Assembly: GCA_947396885.1 (NCBI GenBank)
Contig: CANDYH010000002.1
Location: 1 to 64,000, forward strand
DNA length: 64,000 nucleotides
Reading direction: 5' to 3'
Source of the DNA: Heligmosomoides polygyrus polygyrus
Lineage: Eukaryota; Nematoda; Chromadorea; Rhabditida; Heligmosomidae
Shown: one piece after another, positions 47,601 through 59,904 of the stretch
Layout: each line of letters starts with the position of its first letter
Position numbering within the stretch: position 1 is the stretch's first letter
The notes under the pieces: generated by a model
Seen by the model: only the letters and a program-made list of their open reading frames with translations
What the model was told of the DNA's origin: nothing
The model's database searches: none
Position numbers and translations under genes: made by a program

Positions 47601-50600
47601 AGAGCCTGTAGAGTGACCGTTTCGGGAGTTTTATCGGAAATTCCCAGCCGCCCTACTTAGAAATTGTTTTAGGACTGTCCAGCTTGCCTTTGGTGTCCGC
47701 CGTAAGCAATGCATACAGAATCGATCCTATCAATCGAGTCGGCGCGACCACTCGCAGAGTGAGGACGAGTGGGCGCGAGAACCTGTAGAGTGACCGTTTC
47801 GGGGGTTTTAGCGAAATTCCCAGTCGTTCTACTTAGGAAATGCTTCTAGCTTGTCCAGCTTGCCTTTGGAGTGCGTCGTAAACAATGCATTTAGAATCGA
47901 TCCTATCAATCGAGTGGGTGCGAGAGCCTGTAGAGTGACCGTTTCGGGAGTTTTATCGGAAATTCCCAGCCGCCCTGCTTAGAAATTGCCTTAGGACTGT
48001 CCAGCTTGCCTTTGGAGTGCGCCGCAGACAATGCATACAGAACCGATCCTATCAATCGAGTCGGCGCGACCACTCGCAGAGTGAGGACGAGTGGGCGCGA
48101 GAACCTGTAGAGTGACCGTTTCGGGGGTTTTGGCGAAATTCCCAGTCGTTCTACTTAGGAAATGCTTCTAGCCTGTCCAGCTTGCCTTTGGAGTGCGTCG
48201 TAAACAATGCATATAGAATCGATCCTATCAATCGAGTGGGTGCGAGAGCCTGTAGAGTGACCGTTTCGGGAGTTTTATCGGAAATTCCCAGCCGCCCTAC
48301 TTAGAAATTGTTTTAGGACTGTCCAGCTTGCCTTTGGTGTCCGCCGTAAGCAATGCATACAGAATCGATCCTATCAATCGAGTCGGCGCGACCACTCGCA
48401 GAGTGAGGACGAGTGGGCGCGAGAACCTGTAGAGTGACCGTTTCGGGAGTTTTATCGGAAATTCCCAGCCGCCCTACTTAGAAATTGCCTTAGGACTGTC
48501 CAGCTTGCCTTTGGAGTGCGCCGCAGACAATGCATACAGAATCGATCCTATCAATCGAGTCGGCGCGACCCCTCGCAGAGTGAGGACGAGTGGGCGCGAG
48601 AACCTGTAGAGTGACCGTTTCGGGGGTTTTAGCGAAATTCCCAGTCGTTCTACTTAGGAAATGCTTCTAGCCTGTCCAGCTTGCCTTTGGAGTGCGTCGT
48701 AAACAATGCATATAGAATCGATCCTATCAATCGAGTGGGTGCGAGAGCCTGTAGAGTGACCGTTTCGGGAGTTTTATCGGAAATTCCCAGCCGCCCTACT
48801 TAGAAATTGTTTTAGGACTGTCCAGCTTGCCTTTGGTGTCCGCCGTAAGCAATGCATACAGAATCGATCCTATCAATCGAGTCGGCGCGACAACTCGCAG
48901 AGTGAGGACGAGTGGGCGCGAGAACCTGTAGAGTGACCGTTTCGGGGGTTTTGGCGAAATTCCCAGTCGTTCTACTTAGGAAATGCTTCTAGCCTGTCCA
49001 GCTTGCCTTTGGAGTGCGTCGTAAACAATGCATATAGAATCGATCCTATCAATCGAGTGGGTGCGAGAGCCTGTAGAGTGACCGTTTCGGGAGTTTTATC
49101 GGAAATTCCCAGCCGCCCTACTTAGAAATTGTTTTAGGACTGTCCAGCTTGCCTTTGGAGTGCGCCGCAGACAATGCATACAGAATCGATCCTATCAATC
49201 GAGTCGGCGCGACCCCTCGCAGAGTGAGGACGAGTGGGCGCGAGAACCTGTAGAGTGACCGTTTCGGGGGTTTTGGCGAAATTCCCAGTCGTTCTACTTA
49301 GGAAATGCTTCTAGCCTGTCCAGCTTGCCTTTGGAGTGCGTCGTAAACAATGCATATAGAATCGATCCTATCAATCGAGTGGGTGCGAGAGCCTGTAGAG
49401 TGACCGTTTCGGGAGTTTTATCGGAAATTCCCAGCCGCCCTACTTAGAAATTGCCTTACGACTGTCCAGCTTGCTTTTGGAGTGCGCCGCAGACAATGCA
49501 TACAGAATAGATCCTATCAATCGAGTGGGCGCGAGAGCCTGTAGAGTGACCGTTTCGGGAGTTTTATCGGAAATTCCCAGCCGCCCTACTTAGAAATTGT
49601 TTTAGGACTGTCCAGCTTGCCTTTGGTGTCCGCCGTAAGCAATGCATACAGAATCGATCCTATCAATCGAGTCGGCGCGAACCCTCGCAGAGTGAGGACG
49701 AGTGGGCGCGAGAACCTGTAGAGTGACCGTTTCGGGGGTTTTGGCGAAATTCCCAGTCGTTCTACTTAGGAAATGCTTCTAGCCTGTCCAGCTTGCCTTT
49801 GGAGTGCGTCGTAAACAATGCATATAGAATCGATCCTATCAATCGAGTGGGTGCGAGAGCCTGTAGAGTGACCGTTTCGGGAGTTTTATCGGAAATTCCC
49901 AGCCGCCCTACTTAGAAATTGCCTTACGACTGTCCAGCTTGCCTTTGGAGTGCGCCGCAGACAATGCATACAGAATAGATCCTATCAATCGAGTGGGCGC
50001 GAGAGCCTGTAGAGTGACCGTTTCGGGAGTTTTATCGGAAATTCCCAGCCGCCCTACTTAGAAATTGTTTTAGGACTGTCCAGCTTGCCTTTGGTGTCCG
50101 CCGTAAGCAATGCATACAGAATCGATCCTATCAATCGAGTCGGCGCGACCCCTCGCAGAGTGAGGACGAGTGGGCGCGAGAACCTGTAGAGTGACCGTTT
50201 CGGGGGTTTTAGCGAAATTCCCAGTCGTTCTACTTAGGAAATGCTTCTAGCTTGTCCAGCTTGCCTTTGGAGTGCGTCGTAAACAATGCATTTAGAATCG
50301 ATCCTATCAATCGAGTGGGTGCGAGAGCCTGTAGAGTGACCGTTTCGGGAGTTTTATCGGAAATTCCCAGCCGCCCTGCTTAGAAATTGCCTTAGGACTG
50401 TCCAGCTTGCCTTTGGAGTGCGCCGCAGACAATGCATACAGAATCGATCCTATCAATCGAGTCGGCGCGACCCCTCGCAGAGTGAGGACGAGTGGGCGCG
50501 AGAACCTGTAGAGTGACCGTTTCGGGGGTTTTGGCGAAATTCCCAGTCGTTCTACTTAGGAAATGCTTCTAGCCTGTCCAGCTTGCCTTTGGAGTGCGTC

Positions 50601-53600
50601 GTAAACAATGCATATAGAATCGATCCTATCAATCGAGTGGGTGCGAGAGCCTGTAGAGTGACCGTTTCGGGAGTTTTATCGGAAATTCCCAGCCGCCCTA
50701 CTTAGAAATTGTTTTAGGACTGTCCAGCTTGCCTTTGGTGTCCGCCGTAAGCAATGCATACAGAATCGATCCTATCAATCGAGTCGGCGCGACCCCTCGC
50801 AGAGTGAGGACGAGTGGGCGCGAGAACCTGTAGAGTGACCGTTTCGGGAGTTTTATCGGAAATTCCCGGCCGCCCTACTTAGAAATTGCCTTAGGACTGT
50901 CCAGCTTGCCTTTGGAGTGCGCCGCAGACAATGCATACAGAATCGATCCTATCAATCGAGTCGGCGCGACCCCTCGCAGAGTGAGGACGAGTGGGCGCGA
51001 GAACCTGTAGAGTGACCGTTTCGGGGGTTTTAGCGAAATTCCCAGTCGTTCTACTTAGGAAATGCTTCTAGCCTGTCCAGCTTGCCTTTGGAGTGCGTCG
51101 TAAACAATGCATATAGAATCGATCCTATCAATCGAGTGGGTGCGAGAGCCTGTAGAGTGACCGTTTCGGGAGTTTTATCGGAAATTCCCAGCCGCCCTAC
51201 TTAGAAATTGTTTTAGGACTGTCCAGCTTGCCTTTGGTGTCCGCCGTAAGCAATGCATACAGAATCGATCCTATCAATCGAGTCGGCGCGACCACTCGCA
51301 GAGTGAGGACGAGTGGGCGCGAGAACCTGTAGAGTGACCGTTTCGGGGGTTTTGGCGAAATTCCCAGTCGTTCTACTTAGGAAATGCTTCTAGCCTGTCC
51401 AGCTTGCCTTTGGAGTGCGTCGTAAACAATGCATATAGAATCGATCCTATCAATCGAGTGGGTGCGAGAGCCTGTAGAGTGACCGTTTCGGGAGTTTTAT
51501 CGGAAATTCCCAGCCGCCCTACTTAGAAATTGTTTTAGGACTGTCCAGCTTGCCTTTGGAGTGCGCCGCAGACAATGCATACAGAATCGATCCTATCAAT
51601 CGAGTCGGTGCGACCCCTCGCAGAGTGAGGACGAGTGGGCGCGAGAACCTGTAGAGTGACCGTTTCGGGGGTTTTGGCGAAATTCCCAGTCGTTCTACTT
51701 AGGAAATGCTTCTGGCCTGTCCAGCTTGCCTTTGGAGTGCGTCGTAAACAATGCATATAGAATCGATCCTATCAATCGAGTGGGTGCGAGAGCCTGTAGA
51801 GTGACCGTTTCGGGAGTTTTATCGGAAATTCCCAGCCGCCCTACTTAGAAATTGCCTTACGACTGTCCAGCTTGCCTTTGGAGTGCGCCGCAGACAATGC
51901 ATACAGAATAGATCCTATCAATCGAGTGGGCGCGAGAGCCTGTAGAGTGACCGTTTCGGGAGTTTTATCGGAAATTCCCAGCCGCCCTACTTAGAAATTG
52001 TTTTAGGACTGTCCAGCTTGCCTTTGGTGTCCGCCGTAAGCAATGCATACAGAATCGATCCTATCAATCGAGTCGGCGCGACCCCTCGCAGAGTGAGGAC
52101 GAGTGGGCGCGAGAACCTGTAGAGTGACCGTTTCGGGGGTTTTAGCGAAATTCCCAGTCGTTCTACTTAGGAAATGCTTCTAGCTTGTCCAGCTTGCCTT
52201 TGGAGTGCGTCGTAAACAATGCATTTAGAATCGATCCTATCAATCGAGTGGGTGCGAGAGCCTGTAGAGTGACCGTTTCGGGAGTTTTATCGGAAATTCC
52301 CAGCCGCCCTGCTTAGAAATTGCCTTAGGACTGTCCAGCTTGCCTTTGGAGTGCGCCGCAGACAATGCATACAGAATCGATCCTATCAATCGAGTCGGCG
52401 CGACCCCTCGCAGAGTGAGGACGAGTGGGCGCGAGAACCTGTAGAGTGACCGTTTCGGGGGTTTTGGCGAAATTCCCAGTCGTTCTACTTAGGAAATGCT
52501 TCTAGCCTGTCCAGCTTGCCTTTGGAGTGCGTCGTAAACAATGCATATAGAATCGATCCTATCAATCGAGTGGGTGCGAGAGCCTGTAGAGTGACCGTTT
52601 CGGGAGTTTTATCGGAAATTCCCAGCCGCCCTACTTAGAAATTGTTTTAGGACTGTCCAGCTTGCCTTTGGTGTCCGCCGTAAGCAATGCATACAGAATC
52701 GATCCTATCAATCGAGTCGGCGCGACCCCTCGCAGAGTGAGGACGAGTGGGCGCGAGAACCTGTAGAGTGACCGTTTCGGGAGTTTTATCGGAAATTCCC
52801 GGCCGCCCTACTTAGAAATTGCCTTAGGACTGTCCAGCTTGCCTTTGGAGTGCGCCGCAGACAATGCATACAGAATCGATCCTATCAATCGAGTCGGCGC
52901 GACCCCTCGCAGAGTGAGGACGAGTGGGCGCGAGAACCTGTAGAGTGACCGTTTCGGGGGTTTTAGCGAAATTCCCAGTCGTTCTACTTAGGAAATGCTT
53001 CTAGCCTGTCCAGCTTGCCTTTGGAGTGCGTCGTAAACAATGCATATAGAATCGATCCTATCAATCGAGTGGGTGCGAGAGCCTGTAGAGTGACCGTTTC
53101 GGGAGTTTTATCGGAAATTCCCAGCCGCCCTACTTAGAAATTGTTTTAGGACTGTCCAGCTTGCCTTTGGTGTCCGCCGTAAGCAATGCATACAGAATCG
53201 ATCCTATCAATCGAGTCGGCGCGACCACTCGCAGAGTGAGGACGAGTGGGCGCGAGAACCTGTAGAGTGACCGTTTCGGGGGTTTTGGCGAAATTCCCAG
53301 TCGTTCTACTTAGGAAATGCTTCTAGCCTGTCCAGCTTGCCTTTGGAGTGCGTCGTAAACAATGCATATAGAATCGATCCTATCAATCGAGTGGGTGCGA
53401 GAGCCTGTAGAGTGACCGTTTCGGGAGTTTTATCGGAAATTCCCAGCCGCCCTACTTAGAAATTGTTTTAGGACTGTCCAGCTTGCCTTTGGAGTGCGCC
53501 GCAGACAATGCATACAGAATCGATCCTATCAATCGAGTCGGCGCGACCCCTCGCAGAGTGAGGACGAGTGGGCGCGAGAACCTGTAGAGTGACCGTTTCG

Positions 53601-56600
53601 GGGGTTTTGGCGAAATTCCCAGTCGTTCTACTTAGGAAATGCTTCTGGCCTGTCCAGCTTGCCTTTGGAGTGCGTCGTAAACAATGCATATAGAATCGAT
53701 CCTATCAATCGAGTGGGTGCGAGAGCCTGTAGAGTGACCGTTTCGGGAGTTTTATCGGAAATTCCCAGCCGCCCTACTTAGAAATTGCCTTACGACTGTC
53801 CAGCTTGCCTTTGGAGTGCGCCGCAGACAATGCATACAGAATAGATCCTATCAATCGAGTGGGCGCGAGAGCCTGTAGAGTGACCGTTTCGGGAGTTTTA
53901 TCGGAAATTCCCAGCCGCCCTACTTAGAAATTGTTTTAGGACTGTCCAGCTTGCCTTTGGTGTCCGCCGTAAGCAATGCATACAGAATCGATCCTATCAA
54001 TCGAGTCGGCGCGACCCCTCGCAGAGTGAGGACGAGTGGGCGCGAGAACCTGTAGAGTGACCGCTTCGGGGGTGTTGGCGAAATTCCCAGTCGTTCTACT
54101 TAGGAAATGCTTCTAGCTTGTCCAGCTTGCCTTTGGAGTGCGTCGTAAACAATGCATTTAGAATCGATCCTATCAATCGAGTGGGTGAGAGAGCCTGTAG
54201 AGTGACCGTTTCGGGAGTTTGTATCGGAAATTCCCAGCCGCCCTACTTAGAAATTGCCTTAGGACTGTCCAGCTTGCCTTTGGAGTGCGCCGCAGACAAT
54301 GCATACAGAATCGATCCTATCAATCGAGTCGGCGCGACCACTCGCAGAGTGAGGACGAGTGGGCGCGAGAACCTGTAGAGTGACCGTTTCGGGGGTTTTG
54401 GCGAAATTCCCAGTCGTTCTACTTAGGAAATGCTTCTAGCCTGTCCAGCTTGCCTTTGGAGTGCGTCGTAAACAATGCATATAGAATCGATCCTATCAAT
54501 CGAGTGGGTGCGAGAGCCTGTAGAGTGACCGTTTCGGGAGTTTTATCGGAAATTCCCAGCCGCCCTACTTAGAAATTGCCTTACGACTGTCCAGCTTGCC
54601 TTTGGAGTGCGCCGCAGACAATGCATACAGAATAGATCCTATCAATCGAGTGGGCGCGAGAGCCTGTAGAGTGACCGTTTCGGGAGTTTTATCGGAAATT
54701 CCCAGCCGCCCTACTTAGAAATTGTTTTAGGACTGTCCAGCTTGCCTTTGGTGTCCGCCGTAAGCAATGCATACAGAATCGATCCTATCAATCGAGTCGG
54801 CGCGACCCCTCGCAGAGTGAGGACGAGTGGGCGCGAGAACCTGTAGAGTGACCGTTTCGGGGGTTTTAGCGAAATTCCCAGTCGTTCTACTTAGGAAATG
54901 CTTCTAGCTTGTCCAGCTTGCCTTTGGAGTGCGTCGTAAACAATGCATTTAGAATCGATCCTATCAATCGAGTGGGTGCGAGAGCCTGTAGAGTGACCGT
55001 TTCGGGAGTTTTATCGGAAATTCCCAGCCGCCCTGCTTAGAAATTGCCTTAGGACTGTCCAGCTTGCCTTTGGAGTGCGCCGCAGACAATGCATACAGAA
55101 CCGATCCTATCAATCGAGTCGGCGCGACCACTCGCAGAGTGAGGACGAGTGGGCGCGAGAACCTGTAGAGTGACCGTTTCGGGGGTTTTGGCGAAATTCC
55201 CAGTCGTTCTACTTAGGAAATGCTTCTAGCCTGTCCAGCTTGCCTTTGGAGTGCGTCGTAAACAATGCATATAGAATCGATCCTATCAATCGAGTGGGTG
55301 CGAGAGCCTGTAGAGTGACCGTTTCGGGAGTTTTATCGGAAATTCCCAGCCGCCCTACTTAGAAATTGTTTTAGGACTGTCCAGCTTGCCTTTGGAGTGC
55401 GCCGCAGAAAATGCATACAGAATCGATCCTATCAATCGAGTCGGCGCGACCCCTCGCAGAGTGAGGACGAGTGGGCGCGAGAACCTGTAGAGTGACCGTT
55501 TCGGGGGTTTTGGCGAAATTCCCAGTCGTTCTACTTAGGAAATGCTTCTAGCCTGTCCAGCTTGCCTTTGGAGTGCGTCGTAAACAATGCATATAGAATC
55601 GATCCTATCAATCGAGTGGGTGCGAGAGCCTGTAGAGTGACCGTTTCGGGAGTTTTATCGGAAATTCCCAGCCGCCCTACTTAGAAATTGCCTTACGACT
55701 GTCCAGCTTGCCTTTGGAGTGCGCCGCAGACAATGCATACAGAATAGATCCTATCAATCGAGTGGGCGCGAGAGCCTGTAGAGTGACCGTTTCGGGAGTT
55801 TTATCGGAAATTCCCAGCCGCCCTACTTAGAAATTGTTTTAGGACTGTCCAGCTTGCCTTTGGTGTCCGCCGTAAGCAATGCATACAGAATCGATCCTAT
55901 CAATCGAGTCGGCGCGACCCCTCGCAGAGTGAGGACGAGTGGGCGCGAGAACCTGTAGAGTGACCGCTTCGGGGGTGTTGGCGAAATTCCCAGTCGTTCT
56001 ACTTAGGAAATGCTTCTAGCTTGTCCAGCTTGCCTTTGGAGTGCGTCGTAAACAATGCATTTAGAATCGATCCTATCAATCGAGTGGGTGAGAGAGCCTG
56101 TAGAGTGACCGTTTCGGGAGTTTGTATCGGAAATTCCCAGCCGCCCTACTTAGAAATTGCCTTAGGACTGTCCAGCTTGCCTTTGGAGTGCGCCGCAGAC
56201 AATGCATACAGAATCGATCCTATCAATCGAGTCGGCGCGACCACTCGCAGAGTGAGGACGAGTGGGCGCGAGAACCTGTAGAGTGACCGTTTCGGGGGTT
56301 TTGGCGAAATTCCCAGTCGTTCTACTTAGGAAATGCTTCTAGCCTGTCCAGCTTGCCTTTGGAGTGCGTCGTAAACAATGCATATAGAATCGATCCTATC
56401 AATCGAGTGGGTGCGAGAGCCTGTAGAGTGACCGTTTCGGGAGTTTTATCGGAAATTCCCAGCCGCCCTACTTAGAAATTGCCTTACGACTGTCCAGCTT
56501 GCCTTTGGAGTGCGCCGCAGACAATGCATACAGAATAGATCCTATCAATCGAGTGGGCGCGAGAGCCTGTAGAGTGACCGTTTCGGGAGTTTTATCGGAA

Positions 56601-58687
56601 ATTCCCAGCCGCCCTACTTAGAAATTGTTTTAGGACTGTCCAGCTTGCCTTTGGTGTCCGCCGTAAGCAATGCATACAGAATCGATCCTATCAATCGAGT
56701 CGGCGCGACCCCTCGCAGAGTGAGGACGAGTGGGCGCGAGAACCTGTAGAGTGACCGTTTCGGGAGTTTTATCGGAAATTCCCAGCCGCCCTACTTAGAA
56801 ATTGCCTTAGGACTGTCCAGCTTGCCTTTGGAGTGCGTCGTAAACAATGCATATAGAATCGATCCTATCAATCGAGTGGGTGCGAGAGCCTGTAGAGTGA
56901 CCGTTTCGGGAGTTTTATCGGAAATTCCCAGCCGCCCTACTTAGAAATTGTTTTAGGACTGTCCAGCTTGCCTTTGGTGTCCGCCGTAAGCAATGCATAC
57001 AGAATCGATCCTATCAATCGAGTCGGCGCGACCACTCGCAGAGTGAGGACGAGTGGGCGCGAGAACCTGTAGAGTGACCGTTTCGGGGGTTTTGGCGAAA
57101 TTCCCAGTCGTTCTACTTAGGAAATGCTTCTAGCCTGTCCAGCTTGCCTTTGGAGTGCGTCGTAAACAATGCATATAGAATCGATCCTATCAATCGAGTG
57201 GGTGCGAGAGCCTGTAGAGTGACCGTTTCGGGAGTTTTATCGGAAATTCCCAGCCGCCCTACTTAGAAATTGTTTTAGGACTGTCCAGCTTGCCTTTGGA
57301 GTGCGCCGCAGAAAATGCATACAGAATCGATCCTATCAATCGAGTCGGCGCGACCCCTCGCAGAGTGAGGACGAGTGGGCGCGAGAACCTGTAGAGTGAC
57401 CGTTTCGGGGGTTTTGGCGAAATTCCCAGTCGTTCTACTTAGGAAATGCTTCTAGCCTGTCCAGCTTGCCTTTGGAGTGCGTCGTAAACAATGCATATAG
57501 AATCGATCCTATCAATCGAGTGGGTGCGAGAGCCTGTAGAGTGACCGTTTCGGGAGTTTTATCGGAAATTCCCAGCCGCCCTACTTAGAAATTGCCTTAC
57601 GACTGTCCAGCTTGCCTTTGGAGTGCGCCGCAGACAATGCATACAGAATAGATCCTATCAATCGAGTGGGCGCGAGAGCCTGTAGAGTGACCGTTTCGGG
57701 AGTTTTATCGGAAATTCCCAGCCGCCCTACTTAGAAATTGTTTTAGGACTGTCCAGCTTGCCTTTGGTGTCCGCCGTAAGCAATGCATACAGAATCGATC
57801 CTATCAATCGAGTCGGCGCGACCCCTCGCAGAGTGAGGACGAGTGGGCGCGAGAACCTGTAGAGTGACCGCTTCGGGGGTGTTGGCGAAATTCCCAGTCG
57901 TTCTACTTAGGAAATGCTTCTAGCTTGTCCAGCTTGCCTTTGGAGTGCGTCGTAAACAATGCATTTAGAATCGATCCTATCAATCGAGTGGGTGAGAGAG
58001 CCTGTAGAGTGACCGTTTCGGGAGTTTGTATCGGAAATTCCCAGCCGCCCTACTTAGAAATTGCCTTAGGACTGTCCAGCTTGCCTTTGGAGTGCGCCGC
58101 AGACAATGCATACAGAATCGATCCTATCAATCGAGTCGGCGCGACCACTCGCAGAGTGAGGACGAGTGGGCGCGAGAACCTGTAGAGTGACCGTTTCGGG
58201 GGTTTTGGCGAAATTCCCAGTCGTTCTACTTAGGAAATGCTTCTAGCCTGTCCAGCTTGCCTTTGGAGTGCGTCGTAAACAATGCATATAGAATCGATCC
58301 TATCAATCGAGTGGGTGCGAGAGCCTGTAGAGTGACCGTTTCGGGAGTTTTATCGGAAATTCCCAGCCGCCCTACTTAGAAATTGCCTTACGACTGTCCA
58401 GCTTGCCTTTGGAGTGCGCCGCAGACAATGCATACAGAATAGATCCTATCAATCGAGTGGGCGCGAGAGCCTGTAGAGTGACCGTTTCGGGAGTTTTATC
58501 GGAAATTCCCAGCCGCCCTACTTAGAAATTGTTTTAGGACTGTCCAGCTTGCCTTTGGTGTCCGCCGTAAGCAATGCATACAGAATCGATCCTATCAATC
58601 GAGTCGGCGCGACCCCTCGCAGAGTGAGGACGAGTGGGCGCGAGAACCTGTAGAGTGACCGTTTCGGGAGTTTTATCGGAAATTCCC
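37494..58687 (+). repeat. Super-repeat block 2 and start of the next
   Basis: This region repeats 17490-39360. The offset is 20,004 bp to about 41.1 kb. It is then reduced by a 3-bp deletion and losses of about 643 and 499 bp, and later increased by 468 bp (145 + 178 + 145) to 19,327 bp. The 19,327-bp offset holds from about 45627 to 58687, matching 26300-39360. Variants such as AGCTTGCTTTTGG (26774 and 46101) and GCGCCGTAGAC (27579 and 46906) are shared, while some substitutions are private to one copy. Confidence 0.82.
43330..46491 (+). repeat. Two 10-monomer higher-order repeats (1581 bp each)
   Basis: Marker monomers at 43330, 44911 and 46492 are exactly 1581 bp apart. The length equals the 12-monomer unit minus one short A and one A (146 + 177 = 323). 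The two copies look almost identical and both contain the AGCTTGCTTTTGG variant (about 44520 and 46101). Confidence 0.88.
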
Positions 58688-59904
58688 AGCCGCCCTACTT
58701 AGAAATTGCCTTAGGACTGTCCAGCTTGCCTTTGGAGTGCGTCGTAAACAATGCATATAGAATCGATCCTATCAATCGAGTGGGTGCGAGAGCCTGTAGA
58801 GTGACCGTTTCGGGAGTTTTATCGGAAATTCCCAGCCGCCCTACTTAGAAATTGTTTTAGGACTGTCCAGCTTGCCTTTGGTGTCCGCCGTAAGCAATGC
58901 ATACAGAATCGATCCTATCAATCGAGTCGGCGCGACCACTCGCAGAGTGAGGACGAGTGGGCGCGAGAACCTGTAGAGTGACCGTTTCGGGGGTTTTGGC
59001 GAAATTCCCAGTCGTTCTACTTAGGAAATGCTTCTAGCCTGTCCAGCTTGCCTTTGGAGTGCGTCGTAAACAATGCATATAGAATCGATCCTATCAATCG
59101 AGTGGGTGCGAGAGCCTGTAGAGTGACCGTTTCGGGAGTTTTATCGGAAATTCCCAGCCGCCCTACTTAGAAATTGTTTTAGGACTGTCCAGCTTGCCTT
59201 TGGAGTGCGCCGCAGACAATGCATACAGAATCGATCCTATCAATCGAGTCGGCGCGACCCCTCGCAGAGTGAGGACGAGTGGGCGCGAGAACCTGTAGAG
59301 TGACCGTTTCGGGGGTTTTGGCGAAATTCCCAGTCGTTCTACTTAGGAAATGCTTCTAGCCTGTCCAGCTTGCCTTTGGAGTGCGTCGTAAACAATGCAT
59401 ATAGAATCGATCCTATCAATCGAGTGGGTGCGAGAGCCTGTAGAGTGACCGTTTCGGGAGTTTTATCGGAAATTCCCAGCCGCCCTACTTAGAAATTGCC
59501 TTACGACTGTCCAGCTTGCTTTTGGAGTGCGCCGCAGACAATGCATACAGAATAGATCCTATCAATCGAGTGGGCGCGAGAGCCTGTAGAGTGACCGTTT
59601 CGGGAGTTTTATCGGAAATTCCCAGCCGCCCTACTTAGAAATTGTTTTAGGACTGTCCAGCTTGCCTTTGGTGTCCGCCGTAAGCAATGCATACAGAATC
59701 GATCCTATCAATCGAGTCGGCGCGACCCCTCGCAGAGTGAGGACGAGTGGGCGCGAGAACCTGTAGAGTGACCGCTTCGGGGGTGTTGGCGAAATTCCCA
59801 GTCGTTCTACTTAGGAAATGCTTCTAGCTTGTCCAGCTTGCCTTTGGAGTGCGTCGTAAACAATGCATTTAGAATCGATCCTATCAATCGAGTGGGTGAG
59901 AGAG
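54194..59904 (+). repeat. Three 12-monomer higher-order repeats (1903, 1904, 1904 bp)
   Basis: Markers at 54194, 56097, 58001 and 59905 define three units. The first two copy 34867-38673 at +19,327 bp. The third is an additional tandem copy of the second form, with a few differences such as CAGACAATG at about 59216 where the preceding unit has CAGAAAATG at about 57310. Confidence 0.88.
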
